Positions 43,455 to 52,122 of a stretch of DNA of 64,000 nucleotides are shown here, one piece after another. The stretch comes from Marinomonas sp. SBI8L (lineage in GTDB: Bacteria > Pseudomonadota > Gammaproteobacteria > Pseudomonadales > Marinomonadaceae): positions 1 through 64,000 of the forward strand of contig NZ_JSEO01000016.1 in assembly GCF_001624705.1 (NCBI RefSeq), written 5' to 3'. The notes under the pieces were generated by a model, which was not told the origin of the DNA, did not search any database, and saw nothing but the letters and a program-made list of their open reading frames with translations. The position numbers were made by a program, and so were the translations under genes. Position 1 is the first letter of the stretch. Every line of letters starts with the position of its first letter.

Positions 43455-44564
43455 ATGAGCCAATTTAATACCTCGGACTTTATCAATCCCATGATGACTC
43501 AAACATGGAGTAATGGCCGTCATGAAGTGCGTTGTGTCAAAGTCATTGCAGAAACCCATGATGTCACCACTTTTACCTTTGGCATGAGTGAACCCGTGCT
43601 TTTCTTTTTCAAACCGGGGCAATTTGTCACCTTAGAGCTTGAAATAGAAGGGCAGCGAGTCATGCGTTCGTACACGATTTCAAGTTCGCCTTCGATTCCT
43701 TACAGCTTTTCTATCACAGTTAAACGGGTCGAAGGTGGTCAGGTGTCGAACTGGCTACATGACAACCTCAAATCGGGTGATCAAATCGCTGTCCATGGGC
43801 CTGTCGGGCAATTTAATTGTATGGATTTCCCAGCAGATAAAGTATTGCTTTTGTCTGGTGGTGTGGGCATTACGCCTGTGATGTCCATGGCTCGCTGGTG
43901 GTTTGATACGGACTCAGAAGTCGACATGGTGTTTGCCCATAGTGCCCGTTCTCCTAAGGATATTATTTATCCGTTAGAGCTTGAGTATATGACCACACGT
44001 ATTGAGAACTTTAAGATGCACCTTATCTGTGAAACCACAGAAATAGGGCAGGCTTGGGGTGGTTATCGTGGTTATTTAGATAACGCTATGTTGGGCTTAA
44101 TTGCACCAGATTTTATGGAAAGAGAGGTCTTTTGCTGTGGACCTGAGCCTTATATGAAGGCGGTCAGGCAGATGCTAGAAGCCGCAGGTTATGACATGTC
44201 TCGTTATCACGAAGAATCCTTTGGCGCGACACCTGTGGATGATGTAGAGCAAGCCCATAAGCATGCGGATGCCGCTGAGATAGAAAACCAGCAACCAAAA
44301 GATATGGTACAAGTGAGCTTTAGCGGTTCTGATAAAACCTTGGATGTGGCAATAGGCACCAACTTAAACCAAGCGGCTCAAGAAGCTGGGGTTAATATTT
44401 CCAAAGCCTGTGGCGTGGGGATATGTGGTGCTTGTCGAGTCAAGGTGGAAGAAGGCGAGTTTGAAATGCTGCAAAACGGTGGTATCAGTGAAGAAGAAAT
44501 TGCACAAGGTTATGTGCTGTCTTGCTGTACCAGTGTGACCGGCAATATCAGAATTGAATATTAG
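43455..44564 (+). CDS. GbcB-like flavin/2Fe-2S reductase
   Basis: 369 residues. FAD-binding RSYTISSSP (about residues 73-81), NAD site LLLSGGVGITPVMSM and CCGPEPYM, then a linker (about 255-280) and a plant-type ferredoxin domain with Cys-x4-Cys-x2-Cys in CGVGICGACR and the fourth Cys in VLSCCTS. This layout is that of GbcB, the partner of GbcA, which passes electrons from NADH to the Rieske centre. It completes the demethylase with the product of the gene at 36618, about 6 kb away. The stop codon TAG is part of a MITE target site. Confidence 0.87.
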   Translation: MSQFNTSDFINPMMTQTWSNGRHEVRCVKVIAETHDVTTFTFGMSEPVLFFFKPGQFVTLELEIEGQRVMRSYTISSSPSIPYSFSITVKRVEGGQVSNWLHDNLKSGDQIAVHGPVGQFNCMDFPADKVLLLSGGVGITPVMSMARWWFDTDSEVDMVFAHSARSPKDIIYPLELEYMTTRIENFKMHLICETTEIGQAWGGYRGYLDNAMLGLIAPDFMEREVFCCGPEPYMKAVRQMLEAAGYDMSRYHEESFGATPVDDVEQAHKHADAAEIENQQPKDMVQVSFSGSDKTLDVAIGTNLNQAAQEAGVNISKACGVGICGACRVKVEEGEFEMLQNGGISEEEIAQGYVLSCCTSVTGNIRIEY

Positions 44565-44827
44565 GGAGCCTGCGATTAAGTCACCTCTTCTCAGTCTTAT
44601 CAGAAAAAGTATCACACAAGGCGTTACTTTGACGTAATGTCGGTACCTTTCGAGAAGTGACAACACAGGGTGTTACTTTTTCTGAAAGACCCGAAGGGCG
44701 TGGTCTAAAAGCCTTATCTTTATGTTGAGAACCTTATCAATAGAATCACTATTAAGTTGCGCTCCTCGCCATAAATCTAGTGACTTTTATCCACACGCTG
44801 AGGCGGGAGGACTTATTCGTAGGCTCC
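44565..44827. mobile_element. MITE-like element, copy 1 (IS5-type ends)
   Basis: About 263 bases. The ends GGAGCCTGCG-TTAAGTC and, inverted, GGAGCCTACG-TAAGTCC match. Flanks are TTAG (44561-44564) and CTAG (44828-44831), the YTAR-type four-base duplication of IS5-family elements. An inner inverted repeat CAGAAAAAGTATCAC (44601-44615) / GTGTTACTTTTTCTG (44670-44684) is nested inside. No transposase is encoded. A second copy lies at 50686-50986, about 80 percent alike by eye. The left target repeat is the stop codon region of the GbcB-like gene. Confidence 0.82.
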
Positions 44828-44831
44828 CTAG

Positions 44832-44917
44832 ACCCCTGGTAATGGTTAAGGTGAGAGCGAGAGTCATATCTTTTTTAACCAAGAAATCAGACCATCAAGC
44901 TTAGTAGGTTGTTGTAG
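44832..44917. promoter_or_regulatory. Short region before the GlxA-type regulator gene
   Basis: 86 bases between the MITE and the next start codon. It is AT-rich near its right end; TAGGTTG lies before the ATG and may serve as a weak ribosome site. No other motif is clear. Confidence 0.3.
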
Positions 44918-45928
44918 ATGAATTTTAATAAGCTTCAATCTTTTAAGTTCTGTTTTTTATTGGAACAGGGATTCTCTCAGTTATCTTTGGCTTTGATGTT
45001 GGAAACACTCAAACAGGCAAATGACTTTTTACCAGAAAAGTTATACAGCCATGTACTTGTGTTCGATGACTCTCATCTAAGCCATTCAAAAATTGTTTAT
45101 CAAAATGAAGCGGTTAAACCAATGTCAGCCCTATCCCAAGATGAAGGGTTTGATCTTATTGTGGTATTAGGTGGAAACCATCATCAGCAACAAGCGTCCC
45201 AAGGCCCAGATTCATTTATTCGACATCATTATTTAAAGGGGGCATGGTTAGTTGCGTTGGAAACCGGTGTTCATAGATTGGCCAGTTTAGGCTTATTAAA
45301 AAATAAACCTGTGAGCTGTCATGCGAATTACCTAAAAGACTTATCTGAGCAATATCCTAGGCTGCACTTTAACACCAATATCTTTAGCTTTAGTCATGGT
45401 ATTTATACCTGTGCAGGTGGTCTAGCAACCGCCGATATGATGCTAGATTTGATCGACAGAATAACACCTGTTATCTCGCAAAGACTCTATGCTCAACTGG
45501 TTGTAGATAAACCACGCACAGGTGACGCTACCCAGAAGGGCGCGCTCAAAAAGCAGTTTTCTGGGTTAGGTAAAAGCTTAATCAATGCAATTGAGTTGAT
45601 GGAGTCTAACTTGAGTGAGCCCCTTGAAATGCAAGAAATAGCCTTTCATAGTGGTGTTTCCACGCGACAGTTAGAAAGGTTGTTTCAAAAGCATTTAGCT
45701 AACTCTCCAAAAAAGTTTTATTTACAGCTTAGGTTGAAGCATGCACGCGATAAGATCATTAACACCAGCCACTCAATTTTGGATGTGGCCTTATCCTGTG
45801 GTTTCACCGCCCCGACACACTTCTCAAAGTGCTATAAAGACTTCTTTGGCATGTCACCAAGACAAGACAGATCTGCCATGTTTGATGGCCAGAATACCAA
45901 TGGCTGGATAGATAGGTTAGTGTGCTAA
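44918..45928 (+). CDS. GlxA-family AraC regulator (second)
   Basis: 336 residues. DJ-1/PfpI-like domain at 10-170 (LSQDEGFDLIVVLGG, CAGGLATADMMLDL) and an AraC HTH pair at 225-325 (MQEIAFHSGVSTRQLERLF, ILDVALSCGFTAPTHFSKCYKDFFG). In the first domain the elbow residue is not Cys (ALETGVHRLASL), so it binds a ligand rather than acting as an enzyme. By position it may control the GbcB operon upstream or azlCD downstream. Close relatives (GbdR, CdhR) respond to glycine betaine or carnitine. Confidence 0.83.
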   Translation: MNFNKLQSFKFCFLLEQGFSQLSLALMLETLKQANDFLPEKLYSHVLVFDDSHLSHSKIVYQNEAVKPMSALSQDEGFDLIVVLGGNHHQQQASQGPDSFIRHHYLKGAWLVALETGVHRLASLGLLKNKPVSCHANYLKDLSEQYPRLHFNTNIFSFSHGIYTCAGGLATADMMLDLIDRITPVISQRLYAQLVVDKPRTGDATQKGALKKQFSGLGKSLINAIELMESNLSEPLEMQEIAFHSGVSTRQLERLFQKHLANSPKKFYLQLRLKHARDKIINTSHSILDVALSCGFTAPTHFSKCYKDFFGMSPRQDRSAMFDGQNTNGWIDRLVC

Positions 45929-46097
45929 GGATGCCAGTGTGATAAAAGTGCCAAGGTTAATCAGGCTCTATTACTCAAAAAAATAATAATGCGCATTCAT
46001 CTTCACTCTCTCAAAAGTGATAAATAAGAGAGTGTTAAAAGGGATGATAAATAGGCGTTACAAGATCTTTCCAGTTTGACCTTAAGGAAGCTTAATA

Positions 46098-46805
46098 ATG
46101 GCCAGTCACAGACAAGCGTTTTGGTTTGGAGTAAGGGACTTGCTCCCCTTAGTTTCAGGTGTATTACCTTTTGGTCTGATTGCCGGTGCCACAGGTGTTT
46201 CCATGGGAATGACACCTGAAATGATCATGGGAATGACAGTGCTATTTTTTGCAGGTTCTGCGCAATTAGCAGCTTATTCTCTGATTCAAGATAATGCGCC
46301 TTTTATCATTATTGTATTTACAGTGTTGGTCATTAATTTAAGGTTTGTGATTTACAGCGCAAGCTTCGCGCCTTTGTTAGGCCCATTAAAAAAACGTTAT
46401 CGGCTGCCTTTAACCTTTATGTTGTCAGATCAAGTTTATGGGCTTTGCTCTATGCCTGAGCAGCAAGCTAAATCTAAAGGCGAAAGAGTTTTCTATCTAG
46501 CGGGCGTTGCTATTTCTATGGCTTTAAGCTGGTTTATTTCGGTGGCCTTAGGGGTAGCCCTCGGGGCCAGTATTCCCGCGAGTTGGTCGTTAGAATTTAC
46601 CATTCCACTGGCTTTTCTTGCTATGTTAGTCACCACAATCACCAATAGAAGACTGTTTTTAGTCGCCTGTATTTCTGCCTTGTGTGCCATCGCCTTTCAG
46701 CTTTTACCCTACAACATAGGTTTTATTGCGGCTGTGGTCGCTGGTGTTTCCTGTGGTTTGCTGTTACCAAACTTATTGCAAAAGAGGGTAGGAAAACATG
46801 GATAA
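46098..46805 (+). CDS. azlC: Branched-chain amino-acid exporter subunit AzlC
   Basis: 235 residues with about six or more membrane helices. LVSGVLPFGLIAGATGVSMGMT and FAGSAQLAAYSLI are AzlC-family blocks, and NLRFVIYSASFAP follows. With AzlD it exports branched-chain or related amino acids in known systems. A good ribosome site (AAGGAAG) precedes the ATG. An inverted repeat CACTCTCT (46004-46011) / AGAGAGTG (46027-46034) in the leader may be regulatory. It overlaps azlD by eight bases. Confidence 0.87.
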   Translation: MASHRQAFWFGVRDLLPLVSGVLPFGLIAGATGVSMGMTPEMIMGMTVLFFAGSAQLAAYSLIQDNAPFIIIVFTVLVINLRFVIYSASFAPLLGPLKKRYRLPLTFMLSDQVYGLCSMPEQQAKSKGERVFYLAGVAISMALSWFISVALGVALGASIPASWSLEFTIPLAFLAMLVTTITNRRLFLVACISALCAIAFQLLPYNIGFIAAVVAGVSCGLLLPNLLQKRVGKHG

Positions 46806-47124
46806 TTTAAGCCTTTGGTTACTCTTTTTTGCCGCAGGATTAGGCACCTTTTTAATTCGCCTTTCTTTTATTCAATTACATGCAAGCTCAGCGGCTTTGA
46901 TTGAGCGAAGTAAGCCTATTTTAGCTCTGTTGCCACCGGGTATTTTAGCCGCGCTTTGTATGCCTGGAATCGTCTTTACCAGACCGACGAATGAGTATCA
47001 GATAGACCCTTTACAAATTCTTGCTGCCTTAGTCACTATCCTTATTGCTAAGTACAGCAGTAGCGTTTTTTGGCCAGTAGTAGGAGGTATGTTGTGCCTG
47101 TGGCTACTAAGGGCCTATGGGTAA
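46798..47124 (+). CDS. azlD: Branched-chain amino-acid exporter subunit AzlD
   Basis: 108 residues, four membrane helices. The pattern LIRLSFI near residue 20 and ALLPPGILAALCMPGI fits the AzlD family. It overlaps the end of azlC and forms the exporter with it. A LysR gene follows on the same strand. Confidence 0.85.
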   Translation: MDNLSLWLLFFAAGLGTFLIRLSFIQLHASSAALIERSKPILALLPPGILAALCMPGIVFTRPTNEYQIDPLQILAALVTILIAKYSSSVFWPVVGGMLCLWLLRAYG

Positions 47125-47200
47125 AAAGTGGCTTATGGATAAAAGTGCTTATGAATAAAGAGACTGCTAACTCGATGACAGACTTTCTATTTGAGAAAAA

Positions 47201-48145
47201 ATGATGCGAAACCTTCCTTCTTTAACTGGGCTGCGTGTCTTTGAAGTTGCAGCAAGGCATGGCAGTTTCAAACTAGCAGCGGATGAGTTATGTGTGACGC
47301 AAGCTGCGGTGAGTCGTCAGATAAGACAACTTGAAGAGGATTTTGCTGTTGACCTTTTTCTGCGTGGTCATAGAAAAGTCAGTCTCACCCCAGCAGGCAA
47401 AAAACTGTATTTAAGTACCCATAATGCCTTTGCTGATATTGCTAAAACTAGCCAAGAAATCCAATCAGAGTCTTTGCCAAACTACCTTAATCTATATGCC
47501 ACAAGCTCCTTTAGCCGCTTGTGGTTAGTGCCCAGGTTGCCACAATTACGCAAGTTACATCCAGATATACATTTGCAACTTACCAGCTTAGAGCAAAACC
47601 CTAATATGGCGGATAAGTTTGAGGCAGGCATTACCTTAGGGTTAGAAAAGAGTGAGCTTTACGAATCGGATTTTCTTTTTTCTGAAGTTATTTTTCCTGT
47701 GTGTACGCCGCAATTGTTAGCGGAAAATCCAGATATCGTAAACCTTGATTGCCTCATTCAGCATTCACTTTTGGAATTGGATTCAAAATTTTGGCAGGCA
47801 AAATGGTGGCAGCCTGTGGACTGGGCCACTTGGCTTCTTCAGCTAGATCAATCAGAACAGGATGAGCCTAAAAAAGCACTTAAAGGCGTAACGCCCGATA
47901 TGATGTTCAGCCATTTTCCCATGTTATTAGATGCTGTTTTACAAGGTGTCGGAATTGGCCTTGGATGGCAGCACTTAGTACAGGATATGTTGGATGATGG
48001 TCGTTTGGTACGGCCTGTGCCAGACAGTTTTAAGGCGATTGAGCGTAAGCATTATTTTGTTTGTCGAAAAGATCTTGTGGATAAGCCAGAAATGGTCCAT
48101 TTGCGAGACTGGTTACTCTCGCAAACGGCCATCTTTAGACATTAG
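47201..48145 (+). CDS. LysR-family regulator (GcvA-like)
   Basis: 314 residues. HTH at SFKLAADELCVTQAAVSRQIRQLEEDF (about residues 22-48, in segments) and binding domain beginning LYATSSFSRLWLVPRLPQL, typical of the GcvA group. It faces two SDR genes on the opposite strand, 26 bases away and convergent. Target unknown; possibly azlCD, since it lies downstream of it, or the two SDR genes. Confidence 0.83.
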   Translation: MMRNLPSLTGLRVFEVAARHGSFKLAADELCVTQAAVSRQIRQLEEDFAVDLFLRGHRKVSLTPAGKKLYLSTHNAFADIAKTSQEIQSESLPNYLNLYATSSFSRLWLVPRLPQLRKLHPDIHLQLTSLEQNPNMADKFEAGITLGLEKSELYESDFLFSEVIFPVCTPQLLAENPDIVNLDCLIQHSLLELDSKFWQAKWWQPVDWATWLLQLDQSEQDEPKKALKGVTPDMMFSHFPMLLDAVLQGVGIGLGWQHLVQDMLDDGRLVRPVPDSFKAIERKHYFVCRKDLVDKPEMVHLRDWLLSQTAIFRH

Positions 48146-48170
48146 CTAATAAATAGTGAATAAATGCTGA

Positions 48171-48965
48171 TTAAAAAGGCAGCGGCAATTTGGCTGTTCT
48201 GCCGCCATCAACCACGAAGGTTTGTCCTGCAATGAAACTTGCTTGTTCCGAAGCAAGAAACACCACCATATTACCAATATCTTCAGGTTCACCCGTGCGT
48301 CCCACTGGGTGCATGGCTATCAGGTCTATGTGTGCTTGGGCGGGATCTGTTTGGTCATTAATATAGTTATTACTTAAATCTGAGTTAATCCAACCAGGGG
48401 CGATGGCGTTACAGCGTATACCGTCCTTGCCAAGATCAATAGCCAAAGCTTGAGTTGCCCCATGAACACCGGCTTTAGATCCACAATAGGCGGTGTGATA
48501 GGGGTTAGCAGCTATGCCTTCGATTGAGCCAATGTTAATGATACTGGCGCCATGATTAGTTGTGCTCTTAGCTTTTAGTTGGGGGAGAAGGGCTTTGGCG
48601 AGAAAAACCGGTGCTCGCAAATTGACTATCATCATCTTATCCCAGCTTGCTTCATCCATATCTTGTATATGCTGTTCGAACATAAAACCCGCATTGTTAA
48701 CCAAGATATCGACGCCACCTAATGTGTCGGCAAAAGAGGCAATATCATAGGGTGCTTGGCGTTCACTTAAGTCTGCTTTTATATAAAAGACACGGGAATC
48801 ATCGGCTAATGCTTGATCTAATTCTTGGCGTTGAGCTATCAGTACCTTAGCGCCAGCGGCTAATAGGCATTCGGTAATACCGCGACCAATACCACGGCCG
48901 CCACCTGTCACTAGGGCCAGTTTGTTAGTCAAAGTATTGCTTGTTTGTATATGGGTAGCATTCAT
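48171..48965 (-). CDS. Short-chain dehydrogenase/reductase (SDR)
   Basis: 264 residues. NAD(P)-binding GGGRGIG (TGGGRGIGRGI, residues 20-30) and NNAG (about 90), catalytic Ser in INIGSIEG, Tyr-x3-Lys in YCGSKAG, and the C-terminal IAGQTFVVDGG. It oxidises or reduces an alcohol/carbonyl group. Nine bases after the first SDR gene, so the two form an operon with divergent start at 49739. Pairs of SDRs next to amino-acid or betaine genes often serve a beta-hydroxy intermediate; substrate unknown. Confidence 0.88.
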   Translation of the reverse strand: MNATHIQTSNTLTNKLALVTGGGRGIGRGITECLLAAGAKVLIAQRQELDQALADDSRVFYIKADLSERQAPYDIASFADTLGGVDILVNNAGFMFEQHIQDMDEASWDKMMIVNLRAPVFLAKALLPQLKAKSTTNHGASIINIGSIEGIAANPYHTAYCGSKAGVHGATQALAIDLGKDGIRCNAIAPGWINSDLSNNYINDQTDPAQAHIDLIAMHPVGRTGEPEDIGNMVVFLASEQASFIAGQTFVVDGGRTAKLPLPF

Positions 48966-48974
48966 TTTAAATCC

Positions 48975-49739
48975 TCAACCTGATACTGGCTTAGCGCCAG
49001 TGACTTCGATAGTTTCTCCAGCAATATAGCGGGACTGATCTGATGCTAAAAAGGCGATCACATCGGCAATGTCTTCAGGTTCGGCGATGCGGCCTAAAGG
49101 CACGGTTTTATTCAGCTCTTCCACTGCTTTGTCTGGGTCAAGGCCACGGCGTTCAAAACCTGTACGTATCATGGGAGTATTGATTTCGTGAGGACAAACG
49201 GCATTCACGCGAATATTAAAGGGCGCACAATCACGGCCTAGGTTTTTTGTTAGTGCTGCTACAGCACCTTTGCTGGTGCAATAAGCCACATGGGCAGGGC
49301 CTGGGTGAGTGCCCCAAACAGAGGATGTATTGACGATAGCACCACCATTTTGCTTCATATGAGGAATGCCTGCTCGACATAAAAAGAAGACAGCATTGAG
49401 ATTAACGTCCATGGCCAGCGACCACATTTCATCACTGGTTTCTTCGATTGTACCTCGGGGGATAATGCCCGCATTATTAAGTAAAATATCAAGCCCACCA
49501 AAGGTTTCAACCGTTGCTTGAATCAAGCTCTCACAATAGTCTTTACTGCGTAAATCACCAGCATAAAAAGCGGCTTGACCACCGGTTGAGGTGATCTCTT
49601 GGACGAGTTGAGCACAGGTCTCTTCCTCTCTATCCGCTATCATGACCTTGGCCCCTTCACTGGCAAAAAGCGTCACTAAGGTACGGCCCACACCACCTGT
49701 TCCCCCTGTTATGACACAGACTTTATTTTCGAAACGCAT
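48975..49739 (-). CDS. Short-chain dehydrogenase/reductase (SDR), first of pair
   Basis: 254 residues. GGTGGVGR (residues 12-19), NNAG in LLNNAGII, Ser in NTSSVWG, YCTSKGA active site and IAGETIEVTGA end. Same family as the next gene but only moderately alike. First gene of the two-gene unit; the upstream region has a strong dyad and three AGTGAA repeats. Substrate unknown. Confidence 0.88.
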   Translation of the reverse strand: MRFENKVCVITGGTGGVGRTLVTLFASEGAKVMIADREEETCAQLVQEITSTGGQAAFYAGDLRSKDYCESLIQATVETFGGLDILLNNAGIIPRGTIEETSDEMWSLAMDVNLNAVFFLCRAGIPHMKQNGGAIVNTSSVWGTHPGPAHVAYCTSKGAVAALTKNLGRDCAPFNIRVNAVCPHEINTPMIRTGFERRGLDPDKAVEELNKTVPLGRIAEPEDIADVIAFLASDQSRYIAGETIEVTGAKPVSG

Positions 49740-50058
49740 TGGCTTACTCCCATCTTGTTATTTTGTGATGAGACTCATGGTGGCGTAGGAAAAAGAGGGC
49801 GACAAACGATCTTTATGCTGCATTCACTTAACCTTATGTTAAGTGAATGGTTGAGTGAAAGAGTAAGTGAAATGAGAGAAGAGAAAATAAAGATCAATCA
49901 TGTATTAATTCTCATGGTAATGATCTGCTCAATTTAATATATTGGCTGTAAGTAATCTGAAACTTTAATCCAAGCGCCTTTTAACAAAAGCTTTTAAAAA
50001 CAAGGCGCCTTTAATAAAAGTCCTTTAGCCAAAACATCTAGCTTAAAACGAGGTCGAA
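49740..50058. promoter_or_regulatory. Divergent region with a 12-base dyad and spaced AGTGAA repeats
   Basis: No gene is seen. CATTCACTTAAC (49821-49832) and GTTAAGTGAATG (49838-49849) form a perfect 12-base dyad with a five-base loop. AGTGAA recurs at 49842, 49854 and 49866, exactly 12 bases apart. They lie 82-130 bases upstream of the SDR operon start and so look like a regulator-binding region. Confidence 0.6.
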
Positions 50059-50685
50059 ATGTTAACCCTAGAAACCCTCATTACTTATCTTGCTATCTTG
50101 ATAGGTTTTGCCTTCACCCCAGGTCCTGCTACCTTGCTAACCCTAGCAAGATCAAGCCAATCAGGTGTACGTGTGGGTCTTTTCACTGGGTTTGGGATTG
50201 CGGTTGGGGACTTAATTCATACCTTGTTAGCGGTATTGGGTATCTCTGCGATTATTCTTGCGTCAGCCTTGATGTTTAGCATAGTGAAGTACCTAGGGGC
50301 TGCTTATCTTATTTACCTTGGTATTAAGGCGTTGTTTGTTAAAAGTGACCTGAGTTTACCTAAACAAATGAGTGTCATCTCAGCTAAAGATGCCTTTCGA
50401 CAGGGGGTTTTATTAGAAGTGCTTAACCCTAAATCTGCCATGTTCTTTTTAGCTTTCTTACCTCAGTTTGTAGCGCCAGAACAAGGCATGGTGGCTTTGC
50501 AAATGATGACACTAGGGCTTCTATTTGTGGGAATTGGGCTTTTTAGTACCTTTGTTGTGGCGTTAAGTGCCGGCAGGCTAGGCGCATTTTTACGTCGTAA
50601 TCCTATTCTCATGCGCCGACAAAATAAGGCGATTGGCAGCATCTATTGTGGTTTAGGTGTGAAGCTAGCGTTTCAGGAACGCTAG
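50059..50685 (+). CDS. LysE/RhtB-family amino-acid exporter
   Basis: 208 residues with six membrane helices. Family signature FTPGPATLLTLARSSQSG near the start, GAAYLIYLGIKAL at about 75, and EVLNPKSAMFFLAFLPQFV at about 120. Exports amino acids such as threonine, homoserine or leucine; substrate unknown. Its TAG stop is inside the CTAG target of a MITE (50686-50986). Confidence 0.88.
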   Translation: MLTLETLITYLAILIGFAFTPGPATLLTLARSSQSGVRVGLFTGFGIAVGDLIHTLLAVLGISAIILASALMFSIVKYLGAAYLIYLGIKALFVKSDLSLPKQMSVISAKDAFRQGVLLEVLNPKSAMFFLAFLPQFVAPEQGMVALQMMTLGLLFVGIGLFSTFVVALSAGRLGAFLRRNPILMRRQNKAIGSIYCGLGVKLAFQER

Positions 50686-50986
50686 GGAACCTGCGATTAA
50701 GTCACCTCTTCTCAGTCTTCTCAGAAAAAGTGTCATTCAAGGCGTCACTTTGACGCTTTTTTCTGATAAGAGCTGTAGGTACCTTTCGAGATGTGACAAC
50801 ACAGGGTGATACTTTTTTCTGAAATGCCGTTTAGGTATTCTTCAAAGGCCCGAAGGGCGTGGTCTAAAAGACCTACCTTTAAGTTGAGGATCTTATCAAT
50901 AGAATAACTATTAAGTTACGCTCCTCGCCATAAATCTAGCGGCTTTTATCCACACGCTGAGGCGGGAGGACTTATTCGCAGGTCCC
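50686..50986. mobile_element. MITE-like element, copy 2 (IS5-type ends)
   Basis: About 301 bases with ends GGAACCTGCG and, inverted, GGGACCTGCG, flanked by CTAG at 50682-50685 and 50987-50990 (perfect four-base target duplication). It aligns with copy 1 (44565-44827) but has extra internal segments near 50755-50780 and 50822-50845. Inner repeats with CAGAAAAAGTGTCA and ACTTTTTTCTG. No coding capacity. The left CTAG includes the exporter stop codon, and the right CTAG lies four bases from the stop of the convergent LysR gene. Confidence 0.85.
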
Positions 50987-50993
50987 CTAGTTT

Positions 50994-51917
50994 TTATTTC
51001 ACTTTTTGTTCAGTGAGATAAACCTTAAATTCCGCAATAAATTGGGTCAATCTCGCCGAAGTATGTTTTCTATGTGGGTAGACTATCTGTATGGGAAAAT
51101 GAGTTTGATGAGCCTTCGCTAAAATAGGAACTAACAGCCCTTGATTGATGAGATCTTGGGCGGCAAATGCTGGGGTATAACAAATGAGTTTTCCATGGCG
51201 TGCTAGCTGAACCGCCGCCGAGGCGCTATTCACCCGTACCTTATAATTTGGCGTTACTTTAACTCTGCTTTCTATTCTGCCTTTCGTGTTATTTCCTTCC
51301 ATTGCATCTTGGTTTTCAATGGCTTCGAACGACCAATGATTTTCACGGGAGTTGTCATCAAGTACACAAGGCAAGTCGCTTAAATCACTAAATTGTCTAG
51401 GTGTTGGATAGCTCTCTAAAAAGGCCTGAGAAGCGCATAGCATCATGTACACCTTACCAATATGGCTGGCGATTAAGGATGAATCTTCTAATCTACCAAT
51501 GCGAATGGCTGCATCAACCCCTTCGTTTATCAGATCCACATATCGATCGCTTAATAGAATATCAATCTCTAATTCTGGATAGGTTTCTATAAGCTTTGCC
51601 ACAAAGGGCATGACAACCTGCTCACCATACGTTGTCGGTACAGCAATTCTGAGTTTACCCGCCACATTTTGAGATGACTGAGTTAATTGAGACTCTAAGT
51701 TATCTAAATCCTCAAGCAGAAGTTTGGCTTGTTCATAATAGGTTCGCCCCATGGCTGTTGCCTGTATCGAGCGAGTAGAGCGGGTCATTAAACGAATCTG
51801 CAAGTGAGCCTCAAGCTGAGAAACCTGTGTACTTACCATGGCTTTAGTTCGGCCCAAGCGTTTAGCCGCTGCGGTGTAAGAGCCTTCTTCAAACACTGTG
51901 ATAAAGGCTTCCATCAA
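50994..51917 (-). CDS. LysR-family regulator
   Basis: 307 residues. HTH at SYTAAAKRLGRTKAMVSTQVSQLEAHL (about residues 13-39, in segments). Binding domain starts KLRIAVPTTYGEQVVMPFV, as in the AaeR/DmlR branch. It is divergent from the operon 52123-54341, so it is the likely regulator of those genes. It converges on the exporter gene across the MITE. Confidence 0.85.
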   Translation of the reverse strand: MMEAFITVFEEGSYTAAAKRLGRTKAMVSTQVSQLEAHLQIRLMTRSTRSIQATAMGRTYYEQAKLLLEDLDNLESQLTQSSQNVAGKLRIAVPTTYGEQVVMPFVAKLIETYPELEIDILLSDRYVDLINEGVDAAIRIGRLEDSSLIASHIGKVYMMLCASQAFLESYPTPRQFSDLSDLPCVLDDNSRENHWSFEAIENQDAMEGNNTKGRIESRVKVTPNYKVRVNSASAAVQLARHGKLICYTPAFAAQDLINQGLLVPILAKAHQTHFPIQIVYPHRKHTSARLTQFIAEFKVYLTEQKVK

Positions 51918-52122
51918 TTTTAATTTGTTGATTGTAAAATCTTCCTAAACAGTGATTTTAAAATATGGGTAATTGTTAAATATATTGGATTTTAGATAAT
52001 AAAACTATCAAAGGTGGTGAATGAAGAAATAAACCGCCTCCCATAAGAGAGTCAGTTAGAGACTCAGTTCGAAAGTTTTGTTTTGAAATAGCGGCTCAGA
52101 GACAGCTTAAGAGGAAAAAATT

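Noticed and set aside
44565-44827. Structured RNA or riboswitch after the reductase gene
   Set aside because: The second copy with target duplications shows it is a mobile element; nested repeats are explained as its ends.
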